Assembly: GCF_010894435.1 (NCBI RefSeq)
Contig: NZ_JAAIXZ010000023.1
Coordinates: forward strand, 124,001-188,000
From: Pyxidicoccus trucidator
Lineage (GTDB): Bacteria > Myxococcota > Myxococcia > Myxococcales > Myxococcaceae
Direction: 5' to 3'
Length of the DNA stretch: 64,000 nt
Shown: piece by piece, positions 24,976 through 33,338 of the stretch
How the letters are laid out: each line of letters opens with the position of its first letter
Position numbering within the stretch: the stretch's first letter is position 1
The notes under the pieces: generated by a model
Databases searched by the model: none
Seen by the model: only the letters and a program-made list of their open reading frames with translations
What the model was told of the DNA's origin: nothing
Program-made: the position numbers and the translations under genes

Positions 24976-25356
24976 ATGTCGGACGAACACGGCTGGGACG
25001 CCATCCGCGCCCTGGGGCGCCGCGTACTGGAGGGCGGCACCCCGCTTGAGCTGACAGACGACGTGCGCGCGCTACTCCTCCGCACCGCGGGCGAGGTCGC
25101 AATCAGCAATGCCCATGCGGTCCATGCACTGGCAACCGAGGCCGGAGCACTGGACCTGCTGCGCGAAACCATCCGACGCATCAGCGAAGGTTCACGACGG
25201 CTGACACGGGCTCTTTCTCTCATGTACGACCACCAGCGGGCCGGCGACTACGACACCGCGCGGCAGGAAATGCATGCCGTGCTGGCCGTCGAGGTGGTGC
25301 CCTTCTACCGGGAGATTGCGCAGGACCAACTCGACGACATGGACGAGAAGCCATGA
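24976..25356 (+). CDS. DUSAM (DUF2379-type) domain protein
   Basis: The 126-residue protein matches what I know of the DUSAM domain, a domain of unknown function found in myxobacteria and expanded as a paralogous family there. Typical stretches are RVLEGGTPLELTDDVRALL near the start and GDYDTARQEMHAVLAVEVV with PFYREIAQDQL near the end. It is predicted soluble and mostly helical. The ATG lies six bases after the Kef-type stop with GAGGAG just before it, so it is probably co-transcribed. It is bracketed by two copies of the antiporter's 3' end, which suggests it arrived as an insertion. Function is unknown. Confidence 0.85.
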   Translation: MSDEHGWDAIRALGRRVLEGGTPLELTDDVRALLLRTAGEVAISNAHAVHALATEAGALDLLRETIRRISEGSRRLTRALSLMYDHQRAGDYDTARQEMHAVLAVEVVPFYREIAQDQLDDMDEKP

Positions 25357-25386
25357 CGGCACCGGGGCCTCCTCCCACCGTGGTGC

Positions 25387-25448
25387 CTCGCAAGGAGCTG
25401 GAGAGCCTGTTCGAGCAGGACGGAGCGGCTCAGTCGAAATCAGCGTGA
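25387..25448 (+). repeat. direct repeat, copy 2: orphan copy of the Kef-type gene tail
   Basis: This copy of the antiporter tail keeps an open frame through RKELESLFEQDGAAQSKSA and ends in TGA at 25446-25448. It has no gene body in front of it: the DUSAM gene stops 30 bases earlier. The 34 identical bases are unlikely by chance. It is a relic of a duplication or insertion. Confidence 0.85.
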
Positions 25449-25458
25449 GTGGCCCACC

Positions 25459-26457
25459 ATGAGCGAGCATTTCCCGCGCATCCGGCTCCACGCCTCCGAG
25501 ACCCACGGTGCGGAGTTACGGGCCCGGGAGGTCGTCCGACTCGTGTTCTATCTGCCGCATGACCACCATGACCTGGCACCCCAGGTCAGCCGTGCCCTGG
25601 ACCTCTACGTCGAGGCCGTCGGTGCGGGCCCGGACATCCTCTCCCACGGAGAGGACCTGGACGGTGCGCGGTTCCAGCTCGGCCCGGACAGGTGGGACTA
25701 CGTCCGGAGCCAATTGCGCCCCTTCGACGGCTACCGCTTCATCGACGAGCTCGCGAGCGAGGACGCAACCCCGTTCCTGCGGACCCAGCTCAAGATGCAG
25801 GCTGAGACCTCGCTCCTGCTCACCGGGCTCGCTCCACAGCCCAATGGATTCTCATTCAGCTACCGGGCCCGCCTTCCGTGGCGCACGCCGCCAGCAGGAA
25901 GCGTGAGCGTGCTGAGCGCCACCCTTCCCACCGAGTACCTGGAGGAACATGGCCCGGGCAGAGTGCGGGAGCTGGCAGTGGGGCTGGCCTCGCTGCTGAG
26001 CTTCTCCACGGGCCATGCGGGGCTGGCCTTCGAGCTGTATGGGAGGCGGAGCCGTGCGCTGCCGCTGATTCGCGAGGCGCTCTTCCGCCACCCGGGACTG
26101 GACCTGCCTCAGCCAGGCGTGGAGTCGGCCCTGGGCACGCGAATCGACGGCGTGCACTGGCTGAACTTCCTGGGCCCACCGATGGTGGACGCGTTGCGCG
26201 GCTTGGACGGGCTGCGGCACCGGTTGGACGTCTCACCGGTGCGCCTCCTGGAACTGAATGGCGGGCGCGCGGTGGTGTCACTCGGCACATGGCCCGAAGC
26301 GGGAGACCTGGCTCGCGGCGACGGCCTTCCCGCCTACCGTGAGCTGGCTCGAACCCTGGAGCCCTGGCTGAACAGGTTCGAGCCTCGCCACGCCCTCGCC
26401 TGGGCCGGGTACTCGGAAGAAGAAGTCCTGCGTTGGTGGCGCCGCCTTCTCGGCTGA
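25459..26457 (+). CDS. DUF3396 / type VI immunity-like protein
   Basis: The 332-residue protein resembles the DUF3396 family, now often annotated as type VI immunity family (TsiV). Recognisable stretches are GVHWLNFLGPPMVDALRG, NGGRAVVSLGTWPEAGD and YRELARTLEPWLNRFEP in the C-terminal half. It has no signal peptide or membrane helix and is predicted cytosolic. Family members often sit beside toxin-effector genes and are thought to protect the producer; no effector gene is adjacent here, so this may be an orphan immunity gene. It follows the second copy of the antiporter tail by ten bases. The immunity role is family knowledge, not something the sequence proves. Confidence 0.75.
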   Translation: MSEHFPRIRLHASETHGAELRAREVVRLVFYLPHDHHDLAPQVSRALDLYVEAVGAGPDILSHGEDLDGARFQLGPDRWDYVRSQLRPFDGYRFIDELASEDATPFLRTQLKMQAETSLLLTGLAPQPNGFSFSYRARLPWRTPPAGSVSVLSATLPTEYLEEHGPGRVRELAVGLASLLSFSTGHAGLAFELYGRRSRALPLIREALFRHPGLDLPQPGVESALGTRIDGVHWLNFLGPPMVDALRGLDGLRHRLDVSPVRLLELNGGRAVVSLGTWPEAGDLARGDGLPAYRELARTLEPWLNRFEPRHALAWAGYSEEEVLRWWRRLLG

Positions 26458-26553
26458 GCAGCTCCATCCCTCCAGCCATCGTCACGCCCCAACTGGGCAT
26501 CAACCGGGACTGACCGGAGCCACTTCCTCCACAGTCCATACATTCATTTGTTC

Positions 26554-26568
26554 ACAGGAAATTCCTGT
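26554..26568. promoter_or_regulatory. perfect palindrome in an AT-rich block
   Basis: ACAGGAA, one A, then TTCCTGT form a perfect 15-base inverted repeat at the centre of an AT-rich stretch (26536-26575) that is exceptional for this genome. It lies about 134 bases before the ATG at 26702 and 97 bases after the DUF3396 stop. It is a good candidate operator for the secreted protein/glucosidase operon. Confidence 0.45.
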
Positions 26569-26701
26569 TTCACAGCCCCCCGCATTCAACATGAGCGCAT
26601 TCCTCCGTCTCAGGTGCACCCCCTCCCGCTCCTCGCGTTGTCTGCTGTGACGCGCAGTGCAGAGGGCACCGGGTGGCCTCGCGCGGGGCTTTGAGCGGAG
26701 T

Positions 26702-27394
26702 ATGGTTCCTGCCCGGATGTGCTCCCCGCTTCCCGCACTCCTCGCACTCACCCTCTCCAGCGCGCCCGGCCCCGCGCTCGAGACAGCCACCGCTCCGTCC
26801 GCCGCGGAGCCCGTGCGCGCGCTCGCGGCGGAGCTGGGCACCAACGTCGGCCTCTTCACCGGCGGCTACGCCTTCGCGGGCGGACGCTGGCAGGACGCGT
26901 ACTTCGCCAGCACCTCGTCCGCCCGCTACCTGGTGGGCGGCTTCACCGTGGACGGCGGCCTCCTGTCACTGCTCCCGCTGGAGCGCGGCGGCCCCGGCGC
27001 CAGCACCGCCGTCACCGCGCGCCTGGGCTACACCGGTGAGCGTTGGAGCGTCCTCGCCGGCGCCGTCGTCGGCCTCGGCTACACCTCTCGGCCCCTGCTT
27101 CAGCTCCTGCCCACCGTGAAGGGCCTCTACCGCGTGGGCCCCGTGGACCTGGAGGCCGGCGTCTTCGACGCGAATGGACAGGTGCCCGCGCACCTCGGCG
27201 CCTCCTACGGGCCCGTGGGCCTGGCCTACGTCTTCCCCCTCGGCGGCCGGGGCCGCGTGGACATTCCCCTGGCCCCGCGCGCCAGCGTGCGCGTGGAGGG
27301 CTTCCTCTTCCAGTACGGCGACGTGCGTACCTCGCTCATCACCGTGGGCGTCGTGGGCCTTCCCACCGCCACCCGCGCGGGGGACGCCTCATGA
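26702..27394 (+). CDS. secreted or outer-membrane hypothetical protein
   Basis: The 230-residue product starts with a signal-peptide-like segment (residues ~6-25, CSPLPALLALTLSSAPGPA). It continues with alternating hydrophobic/aromatic, Gly-rich strands (LGTNVGLFTGGYAFAGG, VTARLGYTGERWSV, GAVVGLGYTSRPLL) that suggest an outer-membrane beta-barrel or periplasmic beta protein. I do not recognise the family. ATG 26702 and ATG 26717 are both plausible starts. The stop overlaps the start of the GH1 gene by four bases, so the pair is translationally coupled; it could be a channel or partner for the glucosidase, which is inference. Confidence 0.7.
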   Translation: MVPARMCSPLPALLALTLSSAPGPALETATAPSAAEPVRALAAELGTNVGLFTGGYAFAGGRWQDAYFASTSSARYLVGGFTVDGGLLSLLPLERGGPGASTAVTARLGYTGERWSVLAGAVVGLGYTSRPLLQLLPTVKGLYRVGPVDLEAGVFDANGQVPAHLGASYGPVGLAYVFPLGGRGRVDIPLAPRASVRVEGFLFQYGDVRTSLITVGVVGLPTATRAGDAS

Positions 27395-28806
27395 GCCGCC
27401 GCGCCCTGCTCACCCTCCCGCTGGTCCTGGCCGCCTGCAGCGACAGGCCCTCCTTCGACGCGGAGGACATCCGCCGCGCCACGCTCGGCGCCGGCCTGCC
27501 CGCGGGCTTCCTGCTGGGCACCGCCACCTCCAGCCACCAGATTGAAGGCGGCCTCACCAACGACTGGAGCGCCTGGGAGCAGGGCACGTACCCCGACGGC
27601 CGCCCCCACATCCACGACGGCAGCGTGTCCGGTGACGCCGCTGGCTCGTGGGAGCGCTTCGACGTGGACGTGGGGTTGATGCGCAACCTGGGCGCCAACG
27701 CCTACCGCTTCAGCCTGGAGTGGAGCCGCCTCCAGCCCGCGCGTGGCGAGTGGGACACCGCCGCGCTCGCCCGCTACCGCGAGCAGGCTCGCACGCTGCG
27801 CGAGCAGGGCATCACCCCGCTGGTGACGCTGCACCACTTCACCCTGCCCCCCTGGGTGGCCGACGCGGGCGGCTGGGAGAACCCCGCCACGCTCGACGAC
27901 TTCGAGGCCTACGTCACCCGCGTCGCCGAAGAGCTGGGCGCCGACGTGGACTGGTGGTGCACCATCAACGAGCCCAACGTGCTCGCGGTGTTCGGCTACC
28001 TGGACGGCGTCTGGCCCCCGGGGAAGAAGGACGCGAAGGCCATGGCCACCGCGCTGGCGCACCTCATCGAGGCGCACGCGCGCGCGGCCCGCCAGCTCCG
28101 CGCCCGGGACACCGTGGACGCCGACGGTGACGGCCACGCCACCCGCGTGGGCCTGGCGCACCACGTCCGCGTCTTCCAGCCCGCCACCGGCTCCACCGCC
28201 GACATCACCGCCGCGGGCCTCACCGACGCCTTCTTCAACGAGAGCGTCCCCCTCGCCCTGCGCACCGGCCGCATCCGCCTATCCGTGCCCGCCCAGGTCA
28301 GCATCGACCGCGAGGTGGCGGACCTGAAGGGCTCCAGCGACTATCTGGGTATCAACTATTACGCTCGTGACTACGTGCGGCAGGACTTCAGCGAGGCGTC
28401 CCTGTCCAACCAGTACGTGCCCGGCGGACGTCCGGTAAACGACCTGGGCTGGGACATCTATCCCGAGGGGCTGTACCTCTTCCTGCGACGCTTTCGCGAC
28501 CTGGGCATCCCCCTGTTCGTTACAGAGAATGGAATGGCGGACGCGGAAGGAATCCGGAGGGCGGACTACCTCCGTAGCCACGTGTACGCTGTGGAGCAGG
28601 CGGTGAAAGAGGGGGTGGACGTGCGGGGCTACTTCCATTGGAGCCTGATGGACAACTTCGAGTGGGCCGAGGGCTACACGCCACGCTTCGGCCTCTTCCG
28701 CGTGGACTTCGCCAGTCCGGACAAGGCCCGCGCTCCCACCCCCGCCGTGGAGGGCTTCCAGGACATCGCCCGCAACCTCGGCCTCATGCCCATGCCCACG
28801 CCCTGA
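27391..28806 (+). CDS. GH1-family beta-glucosidase, predicted lipoprotein
   Basis: The 471-residue protein is a family 1 glycoside hydrolase. Near the start is ATSSHQIEGG; the acid/base Glu is in CTINEPNV and the nucleophile Glu in FVTENGMAD, with the GH1 motif SDYLGINYYARDYV between. Unlike most GH1 enzymes, it begins with a lipoprotein signal (LLTLPLVLAACSD, lipobox Cys near residue 16), so it is probably membrane-anchored outside the inner membrane. It would cleave beta-glycosides, perhaps oligosaccharides in the periplasm. A short insert DADGDGHATR looks like a metal-binding loop. Its ATG overlaps the preceding gene's stop. Confidence 0.9.
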   Translation: MSRRALLTLPLVLAACSDRPSFDAEDIRRATLGAGLPAGFLLGTATSSHQIEGGLTNDWSAWEQGTYPDGRPHIHDGSVSGDAAGSWERFDVDVGLMRNLGANAYRFSLEWSRLQPARGEWDTAALARYREQARTLREQGITPLVTLHHFTLPPWVADAGGWENPATLDDFEAYVTRVAEELGADVDWWCTINEPNVLAVFGYLDGVWPPGKKDAKAMATALAHLIEAHARAARQLRARDTVDADGDGHATRVGLAHHVRVFQPATGSTADITAAGLTDAFFNESVPLALRTGRIRLSVPAQVSIDREVADLKGSSDYLGINYYARDYVRQDFSEASLSNQYVPGGRPVNDLGWDIYPEGLYLFLRRFRDLGIPLFVTENGMADAEGIRRADYLRSHVYAVEQAVKEGVDVRGYFHWSLMDNFEWAEGYTPRFGLFRVDFASPDKARAPTPAVEGFQDIARNLGLMPMPTP

Positions 28807-28879
28807 CGGCACGCGACCCACTCCACCCCGTGTTCACCTCTTGAGGGCCCCTTCCGGCCCACCGCGGAACCGAAGACGC

Positions 28880-30388
28880 ATGGCCCCCACCTCCGCAAAG
28901 AAGCGCCAGCGCTCCCCGGCCGCGCCTCCCTCCGAGGCGCCCGCCGTGCCGCTCCACGCGCTCCTGGAGGGGCTGCCGGATGCCTTCTTCATGCTCGATG
29001 CGGAGTGGCGCTTTCTCTACATCAGCCCCCGCATGACGGAGCTGCTGAGCGGCTGCGGCGGGCCCGGCGACGACGTGCGCCGCACGTGCCCCACGCTGCT
29101 GGACTTGCGCCGCCACCTGCGCTTCGACCAGCCCGCCACCGAGCAGGCCACCGTGCGCTTCGAGCATGGCTGGCCGGACAAGGATTTGTGCTTCGACGTC
29201 CGGGTGCGCACGGTGGACAGCGGCCTGCTGGTGCACTGCCGCGACATCACCGGCGAGCGCCGCGCCCGCGAGGAATTGCGGCGCACCGGCGAAATCTTCC
29301 GCTCCATCCTCGAGGGGACGACGGACGCCGTCTACACCAAGGACCTGGAGGGCCGGTACCAGATGATCAACCCCGCCGGAGCCAAGGCGGTGGGGTACAC
29401 GGCGGAGGCCATGCTTGGCCGCACCGACCACGAGCTCTTCGCTCCCGAGGTGGCGCGCGCCAACGCGGCCAATGACAGGGAGGTGCTCGCCTTCGGGCGC
29501 ACCGTCACCTTCGAGGACGCGCAGCCGGGCGCCGAGGGCCCGCGCGTGTGGCTGTCCACCAAGGGCGTGCTGAAGGACCCGGAGGGCAAGGTGTTCGGCC
29601 TCTTCGGCATCAGCCGCGACATCACCCAGCGCAAGTGGGCGGAGGAGGAGGCGCGCGGCCACGCGGAGTTCCAGGAGCAGCTCATGGGCATCGTCAGCCA
29701 TGACATCCGCAGTCCGCTGGGCGCCATCATGAACTGGTCCCGCGTGCTGGCCGAGGGCGGCACCCCGGAGGAGGCGAAGCAGACCAGCAAGCGCATCGCC
29801 ACGGCGGCGGTGCGCATCGAGCGGCTCACCCGGCTGCTGCTGGACTTCACCCGCACACGGCTGGTGGGCGGCGTGGCAATCGAGCCACGGCCGATGGACC
29901 TGAAGGACCTGGCGGCAAAGGTCGCCCACGAGTTCCGCGTGGCCTTCCCCCAGCGCGTCGTGGAGGTGGACCCCAAGGGCAACACGCAGGGCACGTGGGA
30001 CCCGGACCGGCTGGCGCAGGTGGCGTCCAATCTTGTGGAGAACGCGCTGAAGTACAGCCCCGCGGAGGCGCCGGTGCATCTGTCCGTGCGCAGCGTGCGC
30101 AACAAGGTGGTCATGGAGGTGCGCAACGCCGGCCGCCCCATCCCCGACAACCTGCTGCCCCACATCTTCGAGCCCTTCCGGCGCGGCCCGCAGACGACGC
30201 GCACGCTGAAGATGAGCTACGGGCTGGGGCTCTACATCGTCCGGGAAATCGTCCACGCCCACGGAGGCACGATTGAGGTCAGCTCCAGCGAGGTCGACGG
30301 CACCACCTTCACGGTGACGCTGCCGCGCCGCTCGCAGCCGACGAAGCCGAACGGGCCTCCCAGGGGGCCGCAGGGGCCGCCTCCGTAG
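28880..30388 (+). CDS. cytoplasmic sensor histidine kinase with two PAS domains
   Basis: The 502-residue kinase has no membrane segment. The first PAS domain (about residues 25-125) starts LLEGLPDAFFMLDAEWRF; the second (about 135-255) starts IFRSILEGTTDAVYTKDLEG and ends GLFGISRDITQRK. HisKA has GIVSHDIRSPLGAIM. The ATPase has NLVENALKY and SYGLGLYIVREIV, but the usual DxGxG loop is replaced by RNAGRPI, as in a subset of such kinases. The start at ATG 28880 removes 13 residues translated from a TTG. The tail is Pro-rich. It converges on the hydrolase gene. Confidence 0.88.
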   Translation: MAPTSAKKRQRSPAAPPSEAPAVPLHALLEGLPDAFFMLDAEWRFLYISPRMTELLSGCGGPGDDVRRTCPTLLDLRRHLRFDQPATEQATVRFEHGWPDKDLCFDVRVRTVDSGLLVHCRDITGERRAREELRRTGEIFRSILEGTTDAVYTKDLEGRYQMINPAGAKAVGYTAEAMLGRTDHELFAPEVARANAANDREVLAFGRTVTFEDAQPGAEGPRVWLSTKGVLKDPEGKVFGLFGISRDITQRKWAEEEARGHAEFQEQLMGIVSHDIRSPLGAIMNWSRVLAEGGTPEEAKQTSKRIATAAVRIERLTRLLLDFTRTRLVGGVAIEPRPMDLKDLAAKVAHEFRVAFPQRVVEVDPKGNTQGTWDPDRLAQVASNLVENALKYSPAEAPVHLSVRSVRNKVVMEVRNAGRPIPDNLLPHIFEPFRRGPQTTRTLKMSYGLGLYIVREIVHAHGGTIEVSSSEVDGTTFTVTLPRRSQPTKPNGPPRGPQGPPP

Positions 30389-30407
30389 CCCGGCGCCAAC
30401 GCCGCCC

Positions 30408-31574
30408 TCAGTTCATCTGCGTCGCGACGATGGGGTCCTGCTCCCCTGTCTTCCAGGGCAGCTCCGGCCACCAGCGCTCCAGGGCGGGCAGCGCGCCCGG
30501 CTCGAAGCTCTGGCCCGGCTTCGGCACCACCGCCGTCACGCCCGCGCGCTGAGACGCCGCGAGCACCCGCTCCACCGGCTCCGTCCACCCGTGGAAGGCG
30601 AGGTTGAACAGCCCCCAGTGCACCGGCAGCAGCACGCGGCCGCGCACCAACTGGTGGGCCGTCACGGCCTGCTCGGGGCCCAGGTGCCAGTCGGGCCAGG
30701 CGCTGCCGTAGGCGCCCGCCTCAATCATCGTCAGGTCGAACGGCCCCAGCTTCTCGCCGATGTCGCGCATCGCCGGAAACAGCCCCGTGTCCCCGGAGAA
30801 CCAGACGCGGTGCTGGGGGCCGAGGAGCGCGTAGCTGGCCCACAGCGTCGCGTCGTTGTCGATGACGAGCCGGCCGGAGGCATGGCGCGCCGGCGTGGCG
30901 ACAATCTCCAGCGCCCCCACCTTCGTGCGCTCCCACCAGTCCAGCTCCACGATTCGCTCCGCTGGCACGCCCCAATACGCCAGGTGCGCGCCCACGCCGA
31001 GCGGCACGATGAAGGTGGTGTCCCAGCCCTTCATCGCGGAGATGGTGGGCTCGTCCAGGTGGTCATAGTGGTCATGGGAGATGACGACGGCGTCGAGCTT
31101 CGGCAGCTCCCCCAGCGCGACGAGCGGCTCATACCAGCGCTTCGGCCCCACCGTGCTCAGCGGCGACGCTCGCTCGCCCCACACCGGGTCGGTGAGGATG
31201 CGGTGGCCGTCCACCTCCACCAGCAGCGTGGAGTGCCCCAGCCACGTGACGCGCAGCCCGGAGGCCGGCGGTGTGGCGAAGCGCTCGGAGCCACCGCGCA
31301 CCGTGGGCACCGGGAGCGAGGGACTCCCGTCCGCGCTGGCCTTGAACGCGCCCGTCACGGAGCCCCAGAAGTCATTCTTCAGCGGCTGTGGATTCAGAAA
31401 GCGGCCGTCACCCCACTGGGGCGACTTGTCCATGCGAGCGCGCCGCTCACCGTCGGCACGCCGGCCAAAGGCCCTCCAGCCGTCCACCAGGGCCGCCGTC
31501 ACTGCGAGCCCCAGCAACACCAGCACGCCTGACACCACGCGACGTGGCCAGCGGCTCCGCTTCCCGTTCCTCAC
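30408..31574 (-). CDS. membrane-anchored metallo-beta-lactamase-fold hydrolase (NAPE-PLD/UlaG-like)
   Basis: The 388-residue protein begins with a basic segment and a membrane helix (VVSGVLVLLGLAVTAALVDG). The hydrolase domain has the metal-binding motif SHDHYDHLD, with LGHSTLLVEVDGHRILTDPV before it and FSGDTGLF and HWGLFNLAFHGW after it. This fits the family of zinc-dependent phospholipase D-like and lactonase-like enzymes. The GTG at 31574 follows GGGGAGG by four bases and is much better than the longer start. Its substrate is unknown; a phosphodiester in lipid or cell envelope is possible. Confidence 0.87.
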   Translation of the reverse strand: MRNGKRSRWPRRVVSGVLVLLGLAVTAALVDGWRAFGRRADGERRARMDKSPQWGDGRFLNPQPLKNDFWGSVTGAFKASADGSPSLPVPTVRGGSERFATPPASGLRVTWLGHSTLLVEVDGHRILTDPVWGERASPLSTVGPKRWYEPLVALGELPKLDAVVISHDHYDHLDEPTISAMKGWDTTFIVPLGVGAHLAYWGVPAERIVELDWWERTKVGALEIVATPARHASGRLVIDNDATLWASYALLGPQHRVWFSGDTGLFPAMRDIGEKLGPFDLTMIEAGAYGSAWPDWHLGPEQAVTAHQLVRGRVLLPVHWGLFNLAFHGWTEPVERVLAASQRAGVTAVVPKPGQSFEPGALPALERWWPELPWKTGEQDPIVATQMN

Positions 31575-31646
31575 GCAACCTCCCCAAGCGGAACGCACCT
31601 CGCGTGGACCGCCACGGGCATGGCTTCGCAACTTGGAAAGGGGCTG

Positions 31647-32015
31647 TCAATCCAGGTAGCGGCGCAGCAGGGCCGTCAGCTCGGCGCCCTCGAAGGGCTT
31701 GGCGAGGAAGTCGTTGCAGCCGCTGTCGAAGCCCGCCTGCACGCTGCGCGGCTCGGCGCGCGTGCTGCACAGGATGATGGGCGTGCTGCGGGTGGGCTCC
31801 CGGCCGCGCAGCGCCCGGCACGTCTCCAGGCCGTCCAGGTGCGGCATGACGACATCCAGGAAGACCAGGTCCGGCCGCTCCACCTCGGCCCGCGCCAGGG
31901 CCTCCAGCCCGTCGCGCGCGGTGACGGCGTCGTAGCCCAGCTCCATCAGCATCATCTGGTGCAGCAGCAGCACGGTGGACGAGTCGTCGACGAGCAGGAC
32001 CTTCTTGCGTCGCAT
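31647..32015 (-). CDS. single-domain response regulator (CheY-like)
   Basis: The 122-residue protein is a lone receiver with LLVDDSSTV, phosphoacceptor Asp in FLDVVMPHLDG, a Ser in LCSTRAE and Lys in FLAKPFEG. It lies 25 bases downstream of the PilZ/pseudo-receiver gene in the same direction, so the two are probably one transcript. It could take phosphate from the CheA of the adjacent Che7-like operon or from the hybrid kinase. Confidence 0.9.
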   Translation of the reverse strand: MRRKKVLLVDDSSTVLLLHQMMLMELGYDAVTARDGLEALARAEVERPDLVFLDVVMPHLDGLETCRALRGREPTRSTPIILCSTRAEPRSVQAGFDSGCNDFLAKPFEGAELTALLRRYLD

Positions 32016-32040
32016 GGCGCCTCCCGGGCGGAGCTTGAAG

Positions 32041-33159
32041 TCAAAGCGAAGCCACCGGCTGGCAGAGCTGGCGCAGGTGCATCAGCCGCGGCGGGCCCAT
32101 GCCGAGGAAGCGCATGCCCATGCCATACGGGAAGGACAGGCCAGCTCTCGGGGCGAAGGGGTTGGTCCAGGCCACCACGCCGTGCGTCTCCAGCTGCTCG
32201 CGCGTGGTGGGCAGGAGGATTCGCAGCCGCACTGCCGTCCCGGGCCGTGCGGGCACCAGCGTGCGGATGATGAGGCCGCCAGGGCTCAGCGCGCTGGAGA
32301 AGCCGGACGTCCACTCCGTGTCGCGCGAGGCGCTCTCGCCAAACTCCACCGGGCAGCAGAAGGGCACCCGCTCGTCCACGCGCAGCGAGCCCAAGTCCCG
32401 CCCCAGCAGCGCGTGGATGCGCGGCAGGAGCGCCGCCAGCGCGCTTGTCCGCGTCCCCGGGCCCACCGCCACGGTGAGCGCCGGCACACCCTCCAGCAGC
32501 GGCTGCGCGCGCAGCGTGGACAGCAGCCGCAGCGCCGCCAGCGGCCCTTCGCCCGAGACGAGCACCAGGTGGGGCACCAGGCCCCCTCGCGACAGCCGCG
32601 CGGCCGCGCCCTCCACGCTGGCGCTATAAAGGAGGTGGTGGCCGCACGCCTCCAGCAACGCGCCCAGCCCACCCCAGGCTCGCGCCCCGCTCGCCCCCGC
32701 CAGCAGCACGACGCGGGGGCTGAAGCGCTCGACGAAGCGCGCCGGCACCCTCCCGCTCGTCAGCGCCACCAGCCGCGCCCGCAGCTCCGAGACGCGCAGG
32801 GGCGCCAGCAGGCAGTCCTCCACGGCCTCCGCCTCCGCCGCCTCCAGCACCTCCGCCGGGGTGTCCACCTCCGCCACCAGCGCCACCGGCACGTCGCCAG
32901 TGCGTGCTCGCTGCATCCCCGGGCCGCTCCGCGAGTCCACCAGCAGCCGCCAGTGCACCAGCACCAGCGCCGGCCGCACGCGCGCCATTTCCGGGCCCAG
33001 GGCGTCCAGCGACGTCAGGTGAAGGGACTCGCCCCCGAGGGAGCGCACCGCCCGGGACAGCGCCAGCCAGGACTCGCTCGCGGGGCCGACCCACAACACC
33101 CGCATCGGAGTCGGAACCAGCCCTGGCGGCGGACGGTCCGGTCCTGAAGCCGTCATCAT
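32041..33159 (-). CDS. PilZ-domain protein with two degenerate receiver-like domains
   Basis: The 372-residue protein has two receiver-like folds (about residues 18-140 and 150-275). Neither has the acidic pocket or phosphoacceptor Asp: the expected Asp positions read VLVHWRLL and LVLVSGEG. The C-terminal ~100 residues look like the PilZ subfamily found in M. xanthus response regulators (SALSPGGLIIRT, GVVAWTNPF, GMGMRFLGM). The N-terminal Arg motif needed for c-di-GMP binding is not evident (DERVPFCCPVEF). The ATG at 33159 follows GGAGG by six bases. A small perfect inverted repeat lies 44 bases upstream. It probably responds to something other than phosphorylation. Confidence 0.8.
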   Translation of the reverse strand: MMTASGPDRPPPGLVPTPMRVLWVGPASESWLALSRAVRSLGGESLHLTSLDALGPEMARVRPALVLVHWRLLVDSRSGPGMQRARTGDVPVALVAEVDTPAEVLEAAEAEAVEDCLLAPLRVSELRARLVALTSGRVPARFVERFSPRVVLLAGASGARAWGGLGALLEACGHHLLYSASVEGAAARLSRGGLVPHLVLVSGEGPLAALRLLSTLRAQPLLEGVPALTVAVGPGTRTSALAALLPRIHALLGRDLGSLRVDERVPFCCPVEFGESASRDTEWTSGFSSALSPGGLIIRTLVPARPGTAVRLRILLPTTREQLETHGVVAWTNPFAPRAGLSFPYGMGMRFLGMGPPRLMHLRQLCQPVASL

Positions 33160-33202
33160 GCGGTGCCTCCGTGTCGTGACTGCCCCCCCCGGCCCGCCCG
33201 TC

Positions 33203-33217
33203 TCTCGACCTTCGAGA
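33203..33217. promoter_or_regulatory. inverted repeat upstream of the PilZ/pseudo-receiver gene
   Basis: TCTCGA, three bases, TCGAGA form a perfect dyad 44 bases before the ATG at 33159, next to an AT-richer segment (GATATGAGAAAC). It may be an operator or leader hairpin that separates this unit from the Che7-like operon upstream. Confidence 0.3.
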
Positions 33218-33338
33218 TATGAGAAACGGACACACGGCGAATACTCCCCCGGGGCTGATTCCAGGGAGAGATGGGGAATACACGACACAGCGGCGGCCTG
33301 GGGGTCAGGCGGGCAACCTTCCCACCTCCCCCGGTGGC

